64,000 bases of DNA from positions 1-64,000 of the forward strand of contig NZ_CABPRU010000007.1 of NCBI RefSeq assembly GCF_902459705.1. The letters are read 5' to 3'. This DNA comes from Pandoraea terrigena (lineage in GTDB: Bacteria > Pseudomonadota > Gammaproteobacteria > Burkholderiales > Burkholderiaceae). The notes under the pieces were generated by a model. That model saw only the letters and a program-made list of their open reading frames with translations, was not told the DNA's origin and did no database searches. The position numbers were made by a program, and so were the translations under genes. Below are positions 9,872 through 21,317 of this stretch, piece by piece (within the stretch, counting starts at the first letter, position 1; each line of letters begins with the position of its first letter).

Positions 9872-10054
9872 ATGTCGCAGCAAACTGTGAAAGTTAAGCT
9901 GGTCAAGAGCCTGATCGGCACGCGTGAAGAACATCGCGCGACCGTCAAGGGTCTGGGCCTGCGTCGCCTCAATTCGGTCAGCGAGTTGCAGGACACGCCC
10001 GCTGTGCGGGGCATGATCAACAAGGTCTCGTACCTTGTGAAGATCGTCGACTGA
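9872..10054 (+). CDS. rpmD: 50S ribosomal protein L30
   Basis: Small 5S-proximal protein. 60 residues starting [16 protein letters not shown], including [21 protein letters not shown] use the ATG at 9872; the in-frame ATT/ATG reading three codons upstream would add MIN and has no SD. Confidence 0.96.
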   Translation: MSQQTVKVKLVKSLIGTREEHRATVKGLGLRRLNSVSELQDTPAVRGMINKVSYLVKIVD

Positions 10055-10065
10055 GCGAGGGCAAA

Positions 10066-10500
10066 ATGGAATTGAATTCGATTAAGCCGGCAGAAGGCGC
10101 CAAGCACGCCAAGCGCCGCGTTGGCCGTGGCATCGGTTCGGGCCTGGGTAAAACCGCCGGCCGTGGTCACAAGGGTCAGAAGTCGCGTTCGGGCGGCTTC
10201 CACAAGGTGGGCTTCGAAGGCGGTCAAATGCCGCTGCAACGTCGTCTGCCGAAGCGTGGTTTCAAGTCGCTGACGCGTCGTTTCGTGGGCGAAGTTCGCC
10301 TGTCGGACCTGAACAGCCTGCCGGTCGACGAGATCGATCTGTTGGTGCTGAAGCAGGCCGGTCTGGTGAGCGAGCTGTCGCTGTCGGCCAAGATCATCGC
10401 CTCGGGCGAGATCACCCGCAAGGTCGTTGTGAAGGGGCTGGGCGTCACCAAGGGTGCGCTCACTGCCATTCAAGCGGCCGGCGGTTCGGTCGCAGAGTAA
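10066..10500 (+). CDS. rplO: 50S ribosomal protein L15
   Basis: Late-assembly protein spanning 23S domains. 144 residues with a long Gly/Lys/Arg-rich N-terminal extension ([20 protein letters not shown]) and [18 protein letters not shown]. Followed by secY after 23 bp. Confidence 0.98.
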   Translation: MELNSIKPAEGAKHAKRRVGRGIGSGLGKTAGRGHKGQKSRSGGFHKVGFEGGQMPLQRRLPKRGFKSLTRRFVGEVRLSDLNSLPVDEIDLLVLKQAGLVSELSLSAKIIASGEITRKVVVKGLGVTKGALTAIQAAGGSVAE

Positions 10501-10523
10501 GTTAGGTCACCCCGGAGCCAGCA

Positions 10524-11861
<1,338 letters not shown>

Positions 11862-11870
11862 TCGTGGATC

Positions 11871-12089
11871 ATGTCGAAAGACGACGTTATACAAGTGCAG
11901 GGCGAGGTCCTTGAAAACCTCCCCAATGCCACCTTCCGGGTAAAGCTGGAAAATGGCCATGTAGTACTCGGACATATTTCCGGCAAGATGCGGATGCATT
12001 ACATCCGAATCTTGCCTGGAGATAAGGTGACGGTAGAGTTGACGCCCTACGATCTGTCGCGTGCGCGGATCGTCTTCCGGGCGAAGTGA
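11871..12089 (+). CDS. infA: Translation initiation factor IF-1
   Basis: OB-fold factor that occupies the A site during initiation. 72 residues: [34 protein letters not shown], ending [10 protein letters not shown]. It starts 9 bp after the secY stop with only a weak SD, so translation may depend on coupling. Confidence 0.97.
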   Translation: MSKDDVIQVQGEVLENLPNATFRVKLENGHVVLGHISGKMRMHYIRILPGDKVTVELTPYDLSRARIVFRAK

Positions 12090-12108
12090 TTAGAGAGAGG
12101 GAATTGTC

Positions 12109-12225
12109 ATGAAAGTTTTGGCATCTGTTAAGTGCATCTGCCGCAATTGCAAGTTTGTGAAGCGCAAAGGCGTGCTGCGCGTGATCTGCAGTTCGGATCC
12201 GCGCCACAAGCAACGTCAGGGCTAA
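12109..12225 (+). CDS. rpmJ: 50S ribosomal protein L36, zinc-binding form
   Basis: Smallest 50S protein, binding near the 23S domain II-V junction. 38 residues, starting [17 protein letters not shown]. Zinc ligands are Cys11, Cys14, Cys27 and His33 (CRNC ... ICSSDPRH), so this is the C+ type. SD GAGAGAGGGA precedes the ATG. Confidence 0.95.
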   Translation: MKVLASVKCICRNCKFVKRKGVLRVICSSDPRHKQRQG

Positions 12226-12260
12226 TCGGCCTTTAACGCTATTTAGTTGGGGAATTACGA

Positions 12261-12626
12261 ATGGCTCGTATCGCAGGGGTTAACATCCCGAACCACCAGC
12301 ACACCGCAATCGGCTTGACGGCCATTTACGGTGTCGGCCGCACGCGCGCTCGCCAGATTTGCGACGCCGCTGGTGTGCCGTTCTCGAAGAAGGTCAAGGA
12401 CCTCGACGACGCTGATCTCGAAAAGCTGCGTGATCAAGTCGGTCAACTGACGGTCGAGGGCGACCTGCGCCGTGAAGTGACCATGAATATCAAGCGCCTG
12501 ATGGACCTGGGCTGCTATCGTGGTATGCGTCACCGCAAGGGCTTGCCGCTTCGCGGTCAGCGTACCCGTACCAATGCGCGTACCCGCAAGGGCCCGCGTA
12601 AGGCCGGCGTCTCGCTGAAGAAGTAA
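12261..12626 (+). CDS. rpsM: 30S ribosomal protein S13
   Basis: Head protein forming bridges B1a and B1b. 121 residues with [19 protein letters not shown] and the C-terminal basic signature [20 protein letters not shown]. First gene of the alpha cluster. In E. coli S4 represses translation here. Confidence 0.98.
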   Translation: MARIAGVNIPNHQHTAIGLTAIYGVGRTRARQICDAAGVPFSKKVKDLDDADLEKLRDQVGQLTVEGDLRREVTMNIKRLMDLGCYRGMRHRKGLPLRGQRTRTNARTRKGPRKAGVSLKK

Positions 12627-12643
12627 CCAGAGGATAGGAACTC

Positions 12644-13048
12644 ATGGCTAAGCAACAGAACAACGCCGCTTCGCAGCGCGTTCGCAAGAAGGTCAAGAAG
12701 AGCGTTGCCGAAGGCGTCGTGCACGTCCACGCTTCGTTCAACAACACCATCATCACGATCACCGATCGTCAGGGCAACGCACTGGCATGGGCGACCTCGG
12801 GTGGCCAGGGCTTCAAGGGTTCGCGCAAGTCGACCCCGTTCGCTGCCCAGGTTGCTGCCGAGTCGGCTGGCCGCGTGGCGCTGGAATACGGCGTGAAGAA
12901 CCTGGAAGTTCGCATCAAGGGCCCGGGCCCGGGTCGCGAATCCGCGGTTCGTGCGCTGAATGCGCTGGGTATCAAGATCACGGCCATCTCGGACGTGACG
13001 CCGGTCCCGCACAACGGCTGCCGTCCGCCGAAGCGTCGTCGCATCTAA
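12644..13048 (+). CDS. rpsK: 30S ribosomal protein S11
   Basis: Platform protein next to the mRNA exit and Shine-Dalgarno helix. 134 residues: [20 protein letters not shown], then [17 protein letters not shown] at the C-terminus. Followed by 152 bp of regulatory sequence before rpsD. Confidence 0.98.
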   Translation: MAKQQNNAASQRVRKKVKKSVAEGVVHVHASFNNTIITITDRQGNALAWATSGGQGFKGSRKSTPFAAQVAAESAGRVALEYGVKNLEVRIKGPGPGRESAVRALNALGIKITAISDVTPVPHNGCRPPKRRRI

Positions 13049-13065
13049 GACGTAGAAGCAAATCC

Positions 13066-13148
13066 TGCTATAATCGCGGGTTCGCGCACGGCCTCGGCCG
13101 TGCGCGTAGCAATTTCTAAGACCACCGTCCGGTACATAGGTACCGGAC
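13066..13148 (+). promoter_or_regulatory. Extended -10 promoter and two leader hairpins ahead of rpsD
   Basis: TGCTATAAT (13066-13074) is an extended -10 promoter with a poor -35. Just downstream lie two perfect hairpins: an 11-bp stem (13083-13093 with 13096-13106) and a 9-bp stem, GTCCGGTAC with GTACCGGAC (13127-13135 with 13140-13148). They could carry S4 autoregulation, but that is inference. Confidence 0.6.
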
Positions 13149-13200
13149 TTGCGTAGTGGACAAAGTTCGCTGCGTCAGATTTTGAGATAAAGGAACAACC

Positions 13201-13824
13201 GTGGCACGTTATATCGGCCCGAAGGCCAAACTCTCCCGCCGTGAAGGTACTGACCTCTTCCTGAAGAGCGCCCGTCGCTCGCTCGCAGACAAGTGCAAGC
13301 TGGATAGCAAGCCGGGTCAGCATGGTCGCACCTCGGGTGCTCGTACGTCGGACTACGGCAACCAACTGCGCGAAAAGCAGAAGGTCAAGCGTATCTACGG
13401 CGTGCTTGAGCGCCAGTTCCGTCGCTATTTCGCGGAAGCCGATCGCGTCAAGGGCAACACGGGTGAAAACCTGTTGCAACTGCTCGAATCGCGCCTGGAC
13501 AACGTCGTGTACCGCATGGGCTTTGGCTCGACGCGTGCTGAAGCGCGCCAGCTGGTTGGCCACAAGGCGATCACGCTGAATGGTGTTGTCTCCAACATCC
13601 CGTCGATCAAGGTCAAGGCCGGCGACGTGATCACCGTGCGTGACGGGGCCAAGAAGCAAGTGCGTATTCAAGAAGCACTGTCGCTGGCCGAGCAAATCGG
13701 TTTCCCGATCTGGGTTTCGGTTGACGCCAAGAAGATGGAAGGCACTTTCAAGGCACTGCCGGAACGTAGCGATATCGCAGGCGACATCAACGAAAGCCTG
13801 ATCGTCGAATTGTATTCGCGTTAA
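13201..13824 (+). CDS. rpsD: 30S ribosomal protein S4 (GTG start)
   Basis: Primary 16S binder and, in E. coli, translational repressor of the alpha operon. 207 residues with GTG start and SD AAAGGAA. The S4 RNA-binding domain is seen in [20 protein letters not shown]. The zinc-ligand cysteines of the C+ class are absent; only one Cys ([13 protein letters not shown]) remains. It has its own promoter, and a terminator-like hairpin follows. Confidence 0.97.
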   Translation: MARYIGPKAKLSRREGTDLFLKSARRSLADKCKLDSKPGQHGRTSGARTSDYGNQLREKQKVKRIYGVLERQFRRYFAEADRVKGNTGENLLQLLESRLDNVVYRMGFGSTRAEARQLVGHKAITLNGVVSNIPSIKVKAGDVITVRDGAKKQVRIQEALSLAEQIGFPIWVSVDAKKMEGTFKALPERSDIAGDINESLIVELYSR

Positions 13825-13837
13825 TATCCGTATGCTG

Positions 13838-13859
13838 ACGCGCCTCACGGCGCGTTTTT
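13838..13859 (+). terminator. Hairpin with T-run between rpsD and rpoA
   Basis: ACGCGCC (13838-13844) pairs with GGCGCGT (13849-13855), and T residues follow. Since rpoA starts only 75 bp later with no strong promoter visible between, this is probably a partial terminator that sets the rpsD:rpoA ratio. Confidence 0.6.
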
Positions 13860-13929
13860 GCGTTCCGTGCAGGTTGTCACGCATCAGCCTTATCGGTGTA
13901 ACGAGCCGAGGGTATTGAAAAGGAAACCT

Positions 13930-14907
13930 ATGCAAACCAGTTTGTTGAAGCCCAAGATCATTGCGGTTGAGCCGGTCGGTGAGCATCACGCCAAAGTCGT
14001 GATGGAGCCGTTCGAACGTGGCTACGGCCACACCTTGGGTAACGCGCTTCGCCGCGTGCTGTTGTCGTCGATGGTGGGTTATGCCCCGACCGAAGTGACG
14101 ATCGCCGGCGTTGTGCACGAATATTCCACCATCGACGGTGTCCAGGAAGATGTCGTTAACTTCCTGTTGAACCTGAAGGGTGTGGTGTTCAAGCTGCATA
14201 ACCGTGACGAAGTCACCGTTACGCTGCGCAAGGATGGTGAAGGTATGGTGCGCGCTTCGGATATCGAAGTGCCGCATGATGTAGAACTGATCAATCCCGA
14301 CCATGTGATTGCGCATCTGGCCAAGGGCGGCAAGCTCGACGTGCAGATCAAGATCGAAAAGGGTCGTGGTTATGTCCCGGGCAACGTGCGCCGTTACGGT
14401 GACGAATCGGCCAAGGTGATCGGCCGTGTCGTCCTCGACGCATCGTTCTCGCCGGTCAAGCGTGTGAGCTACGCGGTCGAATCGGCCCGCGTGGAGCAAC
14501 GTACGGACCTGGACAAGCTCGTGATGAACATCGAAACCAACGGTGTGGTGTCGCCGGAGGAAGCGATCCGTCAATCGGCGCGTATTCTCGTCGACCAACT
14601 GTCGGTGTTCGCTGCGCTGGAAGGCACGGAAGCCGCCAGCGAAGCGCCCTCGCGTGCGCCGCAGATCGATCCGATCCTGCTGCGTCCGGTGGACGATCTC
14701 GAGTTGACGGTGCGTTCGGCCAACTGCCTGAAGGCCGAAAACATCTACTACATCGGCGACCTGATCCAGCGTACCGAGAACGAATTGCTCAAGACCCCGA
14801 ACCTGGGTCGCAAGTCGCTCAACGAGATCAAGGAAGTGCTTGCCTCGCGTGGTCTCACGCTGGGCATGAAGCTCGAAAACTGGCCGCCGGCCGGTCTCGA
14901 GAAGTAA
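13930..14907 (+). CDS. rpoA: RNA polymerase alpha subunit
   Basis: Dimerises to nucleate RNA polymerase assembly and contacts UP elements and activators. 325 residues from [20 protein letters not shown]. The N-terminal domain has [18 protein letters not shown]; a linker around residue 240 ([12 protein letters not shown]) leads to the C-terminal domain, ending [15 protein letters not shown]. The frame is open for 24 codons upstream, but the SD AAAAGGAAA supports this ATG. Confidence 0.97.
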   Translation: MQTSLLKPKIIAVEPVGEHHAKVVMEPFERGYGHTLGNALRRVLLSSMVGYAPTEVTIAGVVHEYSTIDGVQEDVVNFLLNLKGVVFKLHNRDEVTVTLRKDGEGMVRASDIEVPHDVELINPDHVIAHLAKGGKLDVQIKIEKGRGYVPGNVRRYGDESAKVIGRVVLDASFSPVKRVSYAVESARVEQRTDLDKLVMNIETNGVVSPEEAIRQSARILVDQLSVFAALEGTEAASEAPSRAPQIDPILLRPVDDLELTVRSANCLKAENIYYIGDLIQRTENELLKTPNLGRKSLNEIKEVLASRGLTLGMKLENWPPAGLEK

Positions 14908-14917
14908 GAAGTAACGG

Positions 14918-15072
14918 CATGGCCGCCCTCGGGCGGCCGTGTCGCTACGTAAGTGCGGCGCGTCGGAATGTTCCTCAATGTTCCGATACGGCCGTTAGCG
15001 AAGGTACCGGCCCGCGGTGATCGTCACCGATAGAAGAGCTAGGTCGAAAACTCTGTTTAAAGGAATGTTGAA
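14918..15072 (+). promoter_or_regulatory. Leader between rpoA and rplQ with hairpins
   Basis: A GC-rich hairpin (GGCCGCCC with GGGCGGCC, 14921-14938, extended by a few pairs) without a U-run follows rpoA. TCGGAA/TTCCGA (14963-14968, 14981-14986) and CGGTGA/TCACCG near 15015-15029 follow. AAAGGAA is the rplQ SD. No clear promoter seen. Confidence 0.35.
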
Positions 15073-15465
15073 ATGCGTCACCGTCATGGTCTTCGTAAGC
15101 TGAACCGTACCAGCAGCCACCGTCTGGCAATGCTGCGCAATATGTCGAACTCGTTGATCCAACACGAAGCGATCAAGACCACGCTGCCGAAGGCGAAGGA
15201 ACTGCGCAAGGTCGTCGAGCCCCTCATCACCCTGGGCAAGAAGGATTCGGTTGCCAACCGTCGTCTGGCGTTCAACCGCCTGCGCGATCGCGATATGGTC
15301 ACCAAGCTGTTCAACGAACTCGGCCCGCGTTTTGCCAATCGTCCGGGCGGCTACCTGCGCATCCTGAAGATGGGTTTCCGCGTGGGCGACAACGCTCCGA
15401 TGGCTTTCGTCGAACTGCTGGACCGTCCGGAAGTCGACACGGAAGCGCCGGAAGTCGCTGAGTAA
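15073..15465 (+). CDS. rplQ: 50S ribosomal protein L17
   Basis: Tunnel-exit protein. 130 residues with [20 protein letters not shown], the family signature, and [20 protein letters not shown]. Last gene of the alpha cluster; a strong terminator follows. Confidence 0.98.
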   Translation: MRHRHGLRKLNRTSSHRLAMLRNMSNSLIQHEAIKTTLPKAKELRKVVEPLITLGKKDSVANRRLAFNRLRDRDMVTKLFNELGPRFANRPGGYLRILKMGFRVGDNAPMAFVELLDRPEVDTEAPEVAE

Positions 15466-15506
15466 GCGATTCGCGCAGCGGTCTTTTCAAGGCCGTCAGC
15501 CGTAAG

Positions 15507-15536
15507 AAAAAGCCAGGTCGACGACCTGGCTTTTTT
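15507..15536 (+). terminator. Strong intrinsic terminator of the alpha cluster
   Basis: AAAAAGCCAGGT (15507-15518) pairs with ACCTGGCTTTTT (15524-15535), with CGACG in the loop and a T6 run. The symmetric A and T runs make it usable on both strands. Confidence 0.92.
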
Positions 15537-15659
15537 CATTCTGGGGTGTTGTCCGACGCCATCGGTTCCTCTGTCCGGAAATGGCCGGCCGATCGCGCAC
15601 GTTTCCCGGCGGCGGTGTACAGTGAACGATCCTTACGCTTGAGCGGTCTACAGCACATC

Positions 15660-15992
15660 ATGGATGCCCTGCTTATCGTCATGACGACGTTTCCCGACGA
15701 GGCCAGCGCCGCGGCCGCCACCGACGGCATGCTTGCCGAGCGGCTGGCGGCATGCGTGCAGCAAATGGCACCCGTGCGTTCCAGTTATCGCTGGCAGGGC
15801 AAGCGCGAGACGAGCGTGGAGGTGCCGCTTATGATCAAGACGACGGCCGGGCGTTATGGCGCGCTCGAGCAATATATTAGAGAACATCATCCCTACGACG
15901 TGCCGGAGATCGTGGCATGGCCCGCCACAGCGGCGTTGCCTGCCTATGCTCGGTGGGTCGAGGGTGAGACGCGGGGGACGTTGCATGTCTGA
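15660..15992 (+). CDS. cutA: Divalent-cation tolerance protein CutA
   Basis: Small trimeric ferredoxin-like protein linked to copper tolerance. Its precise role is unsettled, although neighbouring dsbD (the old cutA2) is a recurrent partner. 110 residues from MDALLIVMTTFPDEASA. Motifs ERLAACVQQMAPVRSSYRWQG and YIREHHPYDVPEIVAWP. The frame is open further upstream, but the family start is this ATG. It overlaps the longest dsbD reading by 8 bp. Confidence 0.93.
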   Translation: MDALLIVMTTFPDEASAAAATDGMLAERLAACVQQMAPVRSSYRWQGKRETSVEVPLMIKTTAGRYGALEQYIREHHPYDVPEIVAWPATAALPAYARWVEGETRGTLHV

Positions 15993-17982
15993 TGGGAAGA
16001 CGAGGGGTGGGGCTGCGATCCCGCGAGGCAGTCTCGAGGGCCAGGGCTCGATGCGACATCGGGTTCTGTGGCTGTGGTCGCTCGCATTCCTGGTCGTGGC
16101 CGTGGTCCTGTCGCTCGGGGCCGGGCGCGCGCATGCCGGTGACGATTTTCTCGACCCGGATGTCGCCTTCCAGGTATCGAAGACCGAGCAGGCCGGTGCT
16201 GTGCTGCTGCATTTCGACGTGGCCAAGGGCTACTACCTCTACCGCGAACGTTTTGCTTTCGCCGCTGACAATCCTGCCGTCACGCTCGGCGCCCCCGAGT
16301 TTCCAAAAGGCGAAGTCAAACGCGACGAGACCTTTGGCAAGGACATGGAGGTGTATCACGAGCCGATCGATGTTCGCATTCCGGTCAATCAGGCCAGCGG
16401 CCCGTTCACCCTGAACGTCACCATGCAGGGCTGCGCAGAGAAAGGGCTGTGCTATCCCCCAATGGACAAACCGCTGAGGATCTCTGCCGCAGCCACTGGT
16501 GAGGCTAAGGGCGGGGAGGGCGGCGGGCGTTCAGTCGCCGCGCCGACGTCCGGGCCCGCGACGCTGGCGCTGCTCGGTGGCAATTCACAAGGGGCTGAGG
16601 GTCGGTCCGCCATCACACCGCCGGCGGTGCGTGACGCGGGCAGTGTCGGCGGCTGGTTGTCGGCGCGGGACGACTATCACGAGGCCGAGCGGATTCTCTC
16701 CGGCGGCCGATTCCTGCTGGCATTGGCGATCTTCTTCGCGCTGGGTGTCGGATTGGCTTTTACGCCATGCGTGCTGCCGATGGTGCCGATTCTTCTGTCG
16801 ATTGTCGCCGGACACGGGGCTAGTCGAGGTAAGGCCGTGCGTCTGGCCATCGCCTACGTGCTTGGCATGGCCGTAGTGAATACCGTCATTGGTGTCGCCG
16901 CCGGATTGTTGGGGCAAGGCCTCATCGCATTCCTGCAGGCGCCTTGGGTGTTGGCCTCGTTTGCGCTGCTCATGGTGATCCTGTCGCTGTCGATGTTCGG
17001 GCTGTATGAGATCCGACTGCCACTGGCGTGGCGCACCCGAATCGACGATGCCGCCCGCAAGCAGCAGCCGGGGCAGTGGGTCGGCGCGGCGATGATGGGC
17101 GTGCTATCGGGAATGATCGTGAGCCCATGCGTGACCGCGCCGCTCGCGGCTGCGCTCGCCTTTATCGCGAAGACCGGGGATTCGGTTTTTGGTGGTGCAA
17201 CGCTCTTCGTGTTGTCGCTTGGGATGGGATTGCCGCTGGTGATCCTCGCGGGCGGTGGCGGTACGTTGCTGCCGCGCGCCGGGGCGTGGATGGACGGTGT
17301 GAAGCGCTGCTTCGGCTTCCTGCTTCTCGGTGTTGCGTTGTGGATCGTGCGACCATTGCTGAGCACGCCAGTCCTGTTGCTGGGATGGGGGGCGCTGCTG
17401 CTGGTGGCGGCGGCATTCATGCGTGTTTTCGACCGGCTTCCCGACGGTGTCGGCGCTGCGCGACGCGTGCTCAAGGGGGTGGGTGTCGTCGTCGCCCTGC
17501 TTGGCGCCGTGGCCTTGGTGGGCGCGGCAGCGGGCGCGCGTGATGCGCTTGCGCCACTTGCAGGGTTGACCGTTGCCACCTCGGGGAGCGCCAATGCCGA
17601 TGCACCCGGGGTCGAGGGCGTCAGGTTTCAGCGCGTACGCAGTGTCGCCGAACTCGATCGGGTGATCGCGGCGGCGGGGCGTCCGGTGATGTTCGACTTC
17701 TATGCGGACTGGTGCATTAGCTGCAAGGAAATGGAGCGCTCCGTCTTCATGGATCCTCGGGTCAAAGCCCGTCTCGATCAGATGGTGCTCCTGCAGGCAG
17801 ATGTCACGGCCAACAGCGCCGATGATCAGGCGCTGCTCAGGCGCTTTGGGCTGTTCGGCCCGCCGGGCATCATCTTCTTTGACGGCAACGGTAACGAGAG
17901 AACAGGCTTGCGCGTGATCGGCGCGCAGTCGGCGGATCAGTTCCTGCGCAGCCTCGACAAGGCATTGGGCCCGGCCACGTGA
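15985..17982 (+). CDS. dsbD: Thiol:disulfide interchange protein DsbD
   Basis: Carries electrons from cytoplasmic thioredoxin to periplasmic DsbC, DsbG and cytochrome c maturation. Order seen: signal peptide (LAFLVVAVVLSLGAGRAHA), DsbDalpha domain with the Cys pair in MQGCAEKGLCYPP, eight or so membrane helices with FTPCVLPMVP and SPCVTAPLA, and a thioredoxin-like DsbDgamma domain with FYADWCISCKEME. All six redox cysteines are present. The start is uncertain: 15985 overlaps the cutA stop and has GGGGGA upstream; ATG 16051 would place the signal peptide at the very N-terminus (643 residues). Confidence 0.94.
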   Translation: MSDGKTRGGAAIPRGSLEGQGSMRHRVLWLWSLAFLVVAVVLSLGAGRAHAGDDFLDPDVAFQVSKTEQAGAVLLHFDVAKGYYLYRERFAFAADNPAVTLGAPEFPKGEVKRDETFGKDMEVYHEPIDVRIPVNQASGPFTLNVTMQGCAEKGLCYPPMDKPLRISAAATGEAKGGEGGGRSVAAPTSGPATLALLGGNSQGAEGRSAITPPAVRDAGSVGGWLSARDDYHEAERILSGGRFLLALAIFFALGVGLAFTPCVLPMVPILLSIVAGHGASRGKAVRLAIAYVLGMAVVNTVIGVAAGLLGQGLIAFLQAPWVLASFALLMVILSLSMFGLYEIRLPLAWRTRIDDAARKQQPGQWVGAAMMGVLSGMIVSPCVTAPLAAALAFIAKTGDSVFGGATLFVLSLGMGLPLVILAGGGGTLLPRAGAWMDGVKRCFGFLLLGVALWIVRPLLSTPVLLLGWGALLLVAAAFMRVFDRLPDGVGAARRVLKGVGVVVALLGAVALVGAAAGARDALAPLAGLTVATSGSANADAPGVEGVRFQRVRSVAELDRVIAAAGRPVMFDFYADWCISCKEMERSVFMDPRVKARLDQMVLLQADVTANSADDQALLRRFGLFGPPGIIFFDGNGNERTGLRVIGAQSADQFLRSLDKALGPAT

Positions 17983-18045
17983 GCATCGGCCCGAATCCGA
18001 ACACGACGCATCGCGAACGGATTCGGTGGTGCACGTAGATCCGGG

Positions 18046-19525
<1,480 letters not shown>

Positions 19526-20194
19526 TTACTTCTTGGCGGTGTCGCGTGCAGGAATGGCGAGCCACTCTTCAAGCACGCGCTGTGCAGCGTCGACACCGGT
19601 GCGCTTGAGCGACGAGAACAATTGGGCGGTGAACTGCGGCGGCGTTGCAGGGTCGTCGGACGGCAAGCCATCAGTGCGCGGCAGGGCGGACAGCCGCTTT
19701 TGCGTGTCGCGCAATACCAGCGTCGCTTCCTGACGCGTCAGCTTGTCGGCCTTGGTCAGCAGCACATGGATGGGGCGCCCCGTCGGCATGAACCAGTCGA
19801 TCAGCTCGCAGTCGAGTTCCGTGAACGGCCGGCGCGAGTCCATCACAAGGACGAGGCCACGCAATTGCGGCCGCTGCACCAGGTAGTCACCGAGAAGCTG
19901 CTGCCAGTGCACCTTTACCCCACCGCCGACTTCGGCGTAGCCATAGCCGGGCAAGTCGACCAGATAGCCATATAGATGCTCGAGGTGCGCGATCTCGAAG
20001 TAGTTGATGTGCTGCGTGCGGCCTGGCGTCTTGCTCGAGAAGGCCAGCCGCTTCTGATTGCACAGGATGTTGAGCGCGCTGGACTTGCCCGCGTTCGAGC
20101 GGCCCGCGAAGGCGACCTCGGGCACGGCCGTGGGCGGCAGGTCGCGCAGATGATTGACGGTCGTGAAGAAGCGGGCTTGATGAAGTAGGGACAT
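19526..20194 (-). CDS. engB: Ribosome biogenesis GTP-binding protein EngB (YsxC/YihA)
   Basis: Essential GTPase of 50S assembly. 222 residues from [17 protein letters not shown]1 is [13 protein letters not shown]2 [10 protein letters not shown]3 [11 protein letters not shown]4 TKADKL. An in-frame upstream extension (to 20257) has no family similarity. C-terminal [17 protein letters not shown] is typical. Divergent from the cytochrome c4 gene. Confidence 0.95.
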   Translation of the reverse strand: MSLLHQARFFTTVNHLRDLPPTAVPEVAFAGRSNAGKSSALNILCNQKRLAFSSKTPGRTQHINYFEIAHLEHLYGYLVDLPGYGYAEVGGGVKVHWQQLLGDYLVQRPQLRGLVLVMDSRRPFTELDCELIDWFMPTGRPIHVLLTKADKLTRQEATLVLRDTQKRLSALPRTDGLPSDDPATPPQFTAQLFSSLKRTGVDAAQRVLEEWLAIPARDTAKK

Positions 20195-20327
20195 GACGGG
20201 GACCGAGGAGCGCCGCAGCCACGGGAGTCGGGCTGCAACGCGGGCGCAGGCACGCAAGACGGTGGGTTGGATACCTCCCCCGGCGAAAGCCCGGGAAGCC
20301 CCGTTCTGCGGCCTTCTACATGGAAAT

Positions 20328-20389
20328 CCCCTAAAGTCGGGGAAAGACTTTATTGTACAATATGAAAGTTAACCTTGGCCTTGCCAAGG
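20328..20389. promoter_or_regulatory. Palindrome-rich divergent control region, engB / cytochrome c4
   Basis: Packed symmetric elements: CCCC/GGGG (20328-20342), AAAGTC/GACTTT (20333-20351), a perfect 12-bp palindrome TATTGTACAATA (20351-20362) that gives TACAAT -10-like boxes on both strands, and CCTTGGC-CTT-GCCAAGG (20373-20389). The -35 regions are weak, which suggests activator control. Inference only. Confidence 0.45.
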
Positions 20390-20493
20390 CTTGTCCGAAC
20401 GTCTCGCGCGCCGTGCGGCTGGAGGAGAAACGCGACGCCGGACGGTGAGTTCGAACGACCGATTTCCCGACAAAACAGATATAAGGTGTGCGA

Positions 20494-21150
20494 ATGAACC
20501 GAGGAGTGTGGAAGTCTCTCGCTGCAACACCGTTGGCGCTGGCATGCTTTCTTCTGAGCGGCGCAGGACAGGCTGCCGAGCCTCAGGCGCCTGCCAAACC
20601 CGACCTGAACCGGGGGCAGGCCATTGCCAGTCAGGTGTGTGCCGCCTGCCACGCCGCAGACGGCAATAGCACTGGTGGCGCTTATCCGAAGCTCGCCGGT
20701 CAGCACGCCGAATATCTCTACAAACAGCTTACCGAATTCAAGGCCCAACCCGGCAAGACGCCGGCGCGCAATAATGCCATCATGGCCGGTATGGTTGCCG
20801 CGCTGTCCGACCAGGACATGCACAACGTCGCCGCCTACTTCGCCTCGCAGACCATGAAGCCGGGGGCTGCGCGCGACAAGGACACCGTGCCACTGGGCCA
20901 GAAGATCTACCGCGGCGGGCTGGCCGAAAAAGGCGTTCCCGCCTGTGCCTCATGCCACGGCCCGACCGGTGCCGGCATGCCGTCGCAGTATCCCCGCCTG
21001 TCCGGCCAGTGGGCGGAATATACCGCCTCCCAGTTGGTGGCGTTCCGCGACGAGGTTCGCAAAAACAATGCACCCATGCACACAGTCGCCTCCCGGCTGT
21101 CGGACAAGGAAATCAAGGCAGTTGCGGATTACATCGCCGGTTTGCGCTGA
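20494..21150 (+). CDS. Dihaem cytochrome c4
   Basis: Periplasmic electron carrier to cbb3 or other terminal oxidases. 218 residues. Signal peptide MNRGVWKSLAATPLALACF... ending near GQAAE, then two class I cytochrome domains, each with a CxxCH haem site: CAACH and CASCH. Axial Met candidates lie in IMAGMVAAL and NAPMHTVASRL. SD AAGG precedes the ATG. It stands next to the ResB/CcsB haem-attachment genes. Confidence 0.93.
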   Translation: MNRGVWKSLAATPLALACFLLSGAGQAAEPQAPAKPDLNRGQAIASQVCAACHAADGNSTGGAYPKLAGQHAEYLYKQLTEFKAQPGKTPARNNAIMAGMVAALSDQDMHNVAAYFASQTMKPGAARDKDTVPLGQKIYRGGLAEKGVPACASCHGPTGAGMPSQYPRLSGQWAEYTASQLVAFRDEVRKNNAPMHTVASRLSDKEIKAVADYIAGLR

Positions 21151-21266
21151 TCGGCAGGCCCTGCCATGACATCATGTGAACGTCAGGGTATATTCGCTGA
21201 CTTATACCGAAACCAGTAGCGGCGCCGCAGGGCGACCGGATGGAACTGGTTTAGCATACACAGGGT

Positions 21267-21302
21267 GGCGGGCGCGTAAGAGACGCGTCCCCGCCCTTTT
21301 TT
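21267..21302 (+). terminator. Intrinsic terminator after cytochrome c4
   Basis: GGCGGG-CGCGT pairs with ACGCG-TC-CCCGCC (two-base bulge), and a T6 run follows. It lies only 15 bp before the resB ATG, so it may also act as an attenuator for resB. Confidence 0.8.
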
Positions 21303-21317
21303 GTTGTCGGAAACAGG

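Noticed and set aside
13045-14598. Minus-strand frame of 517 codons opposite rpsD-rpoA
   Set aside because: Crosses two certain genes and their leader; no RBS or domain.
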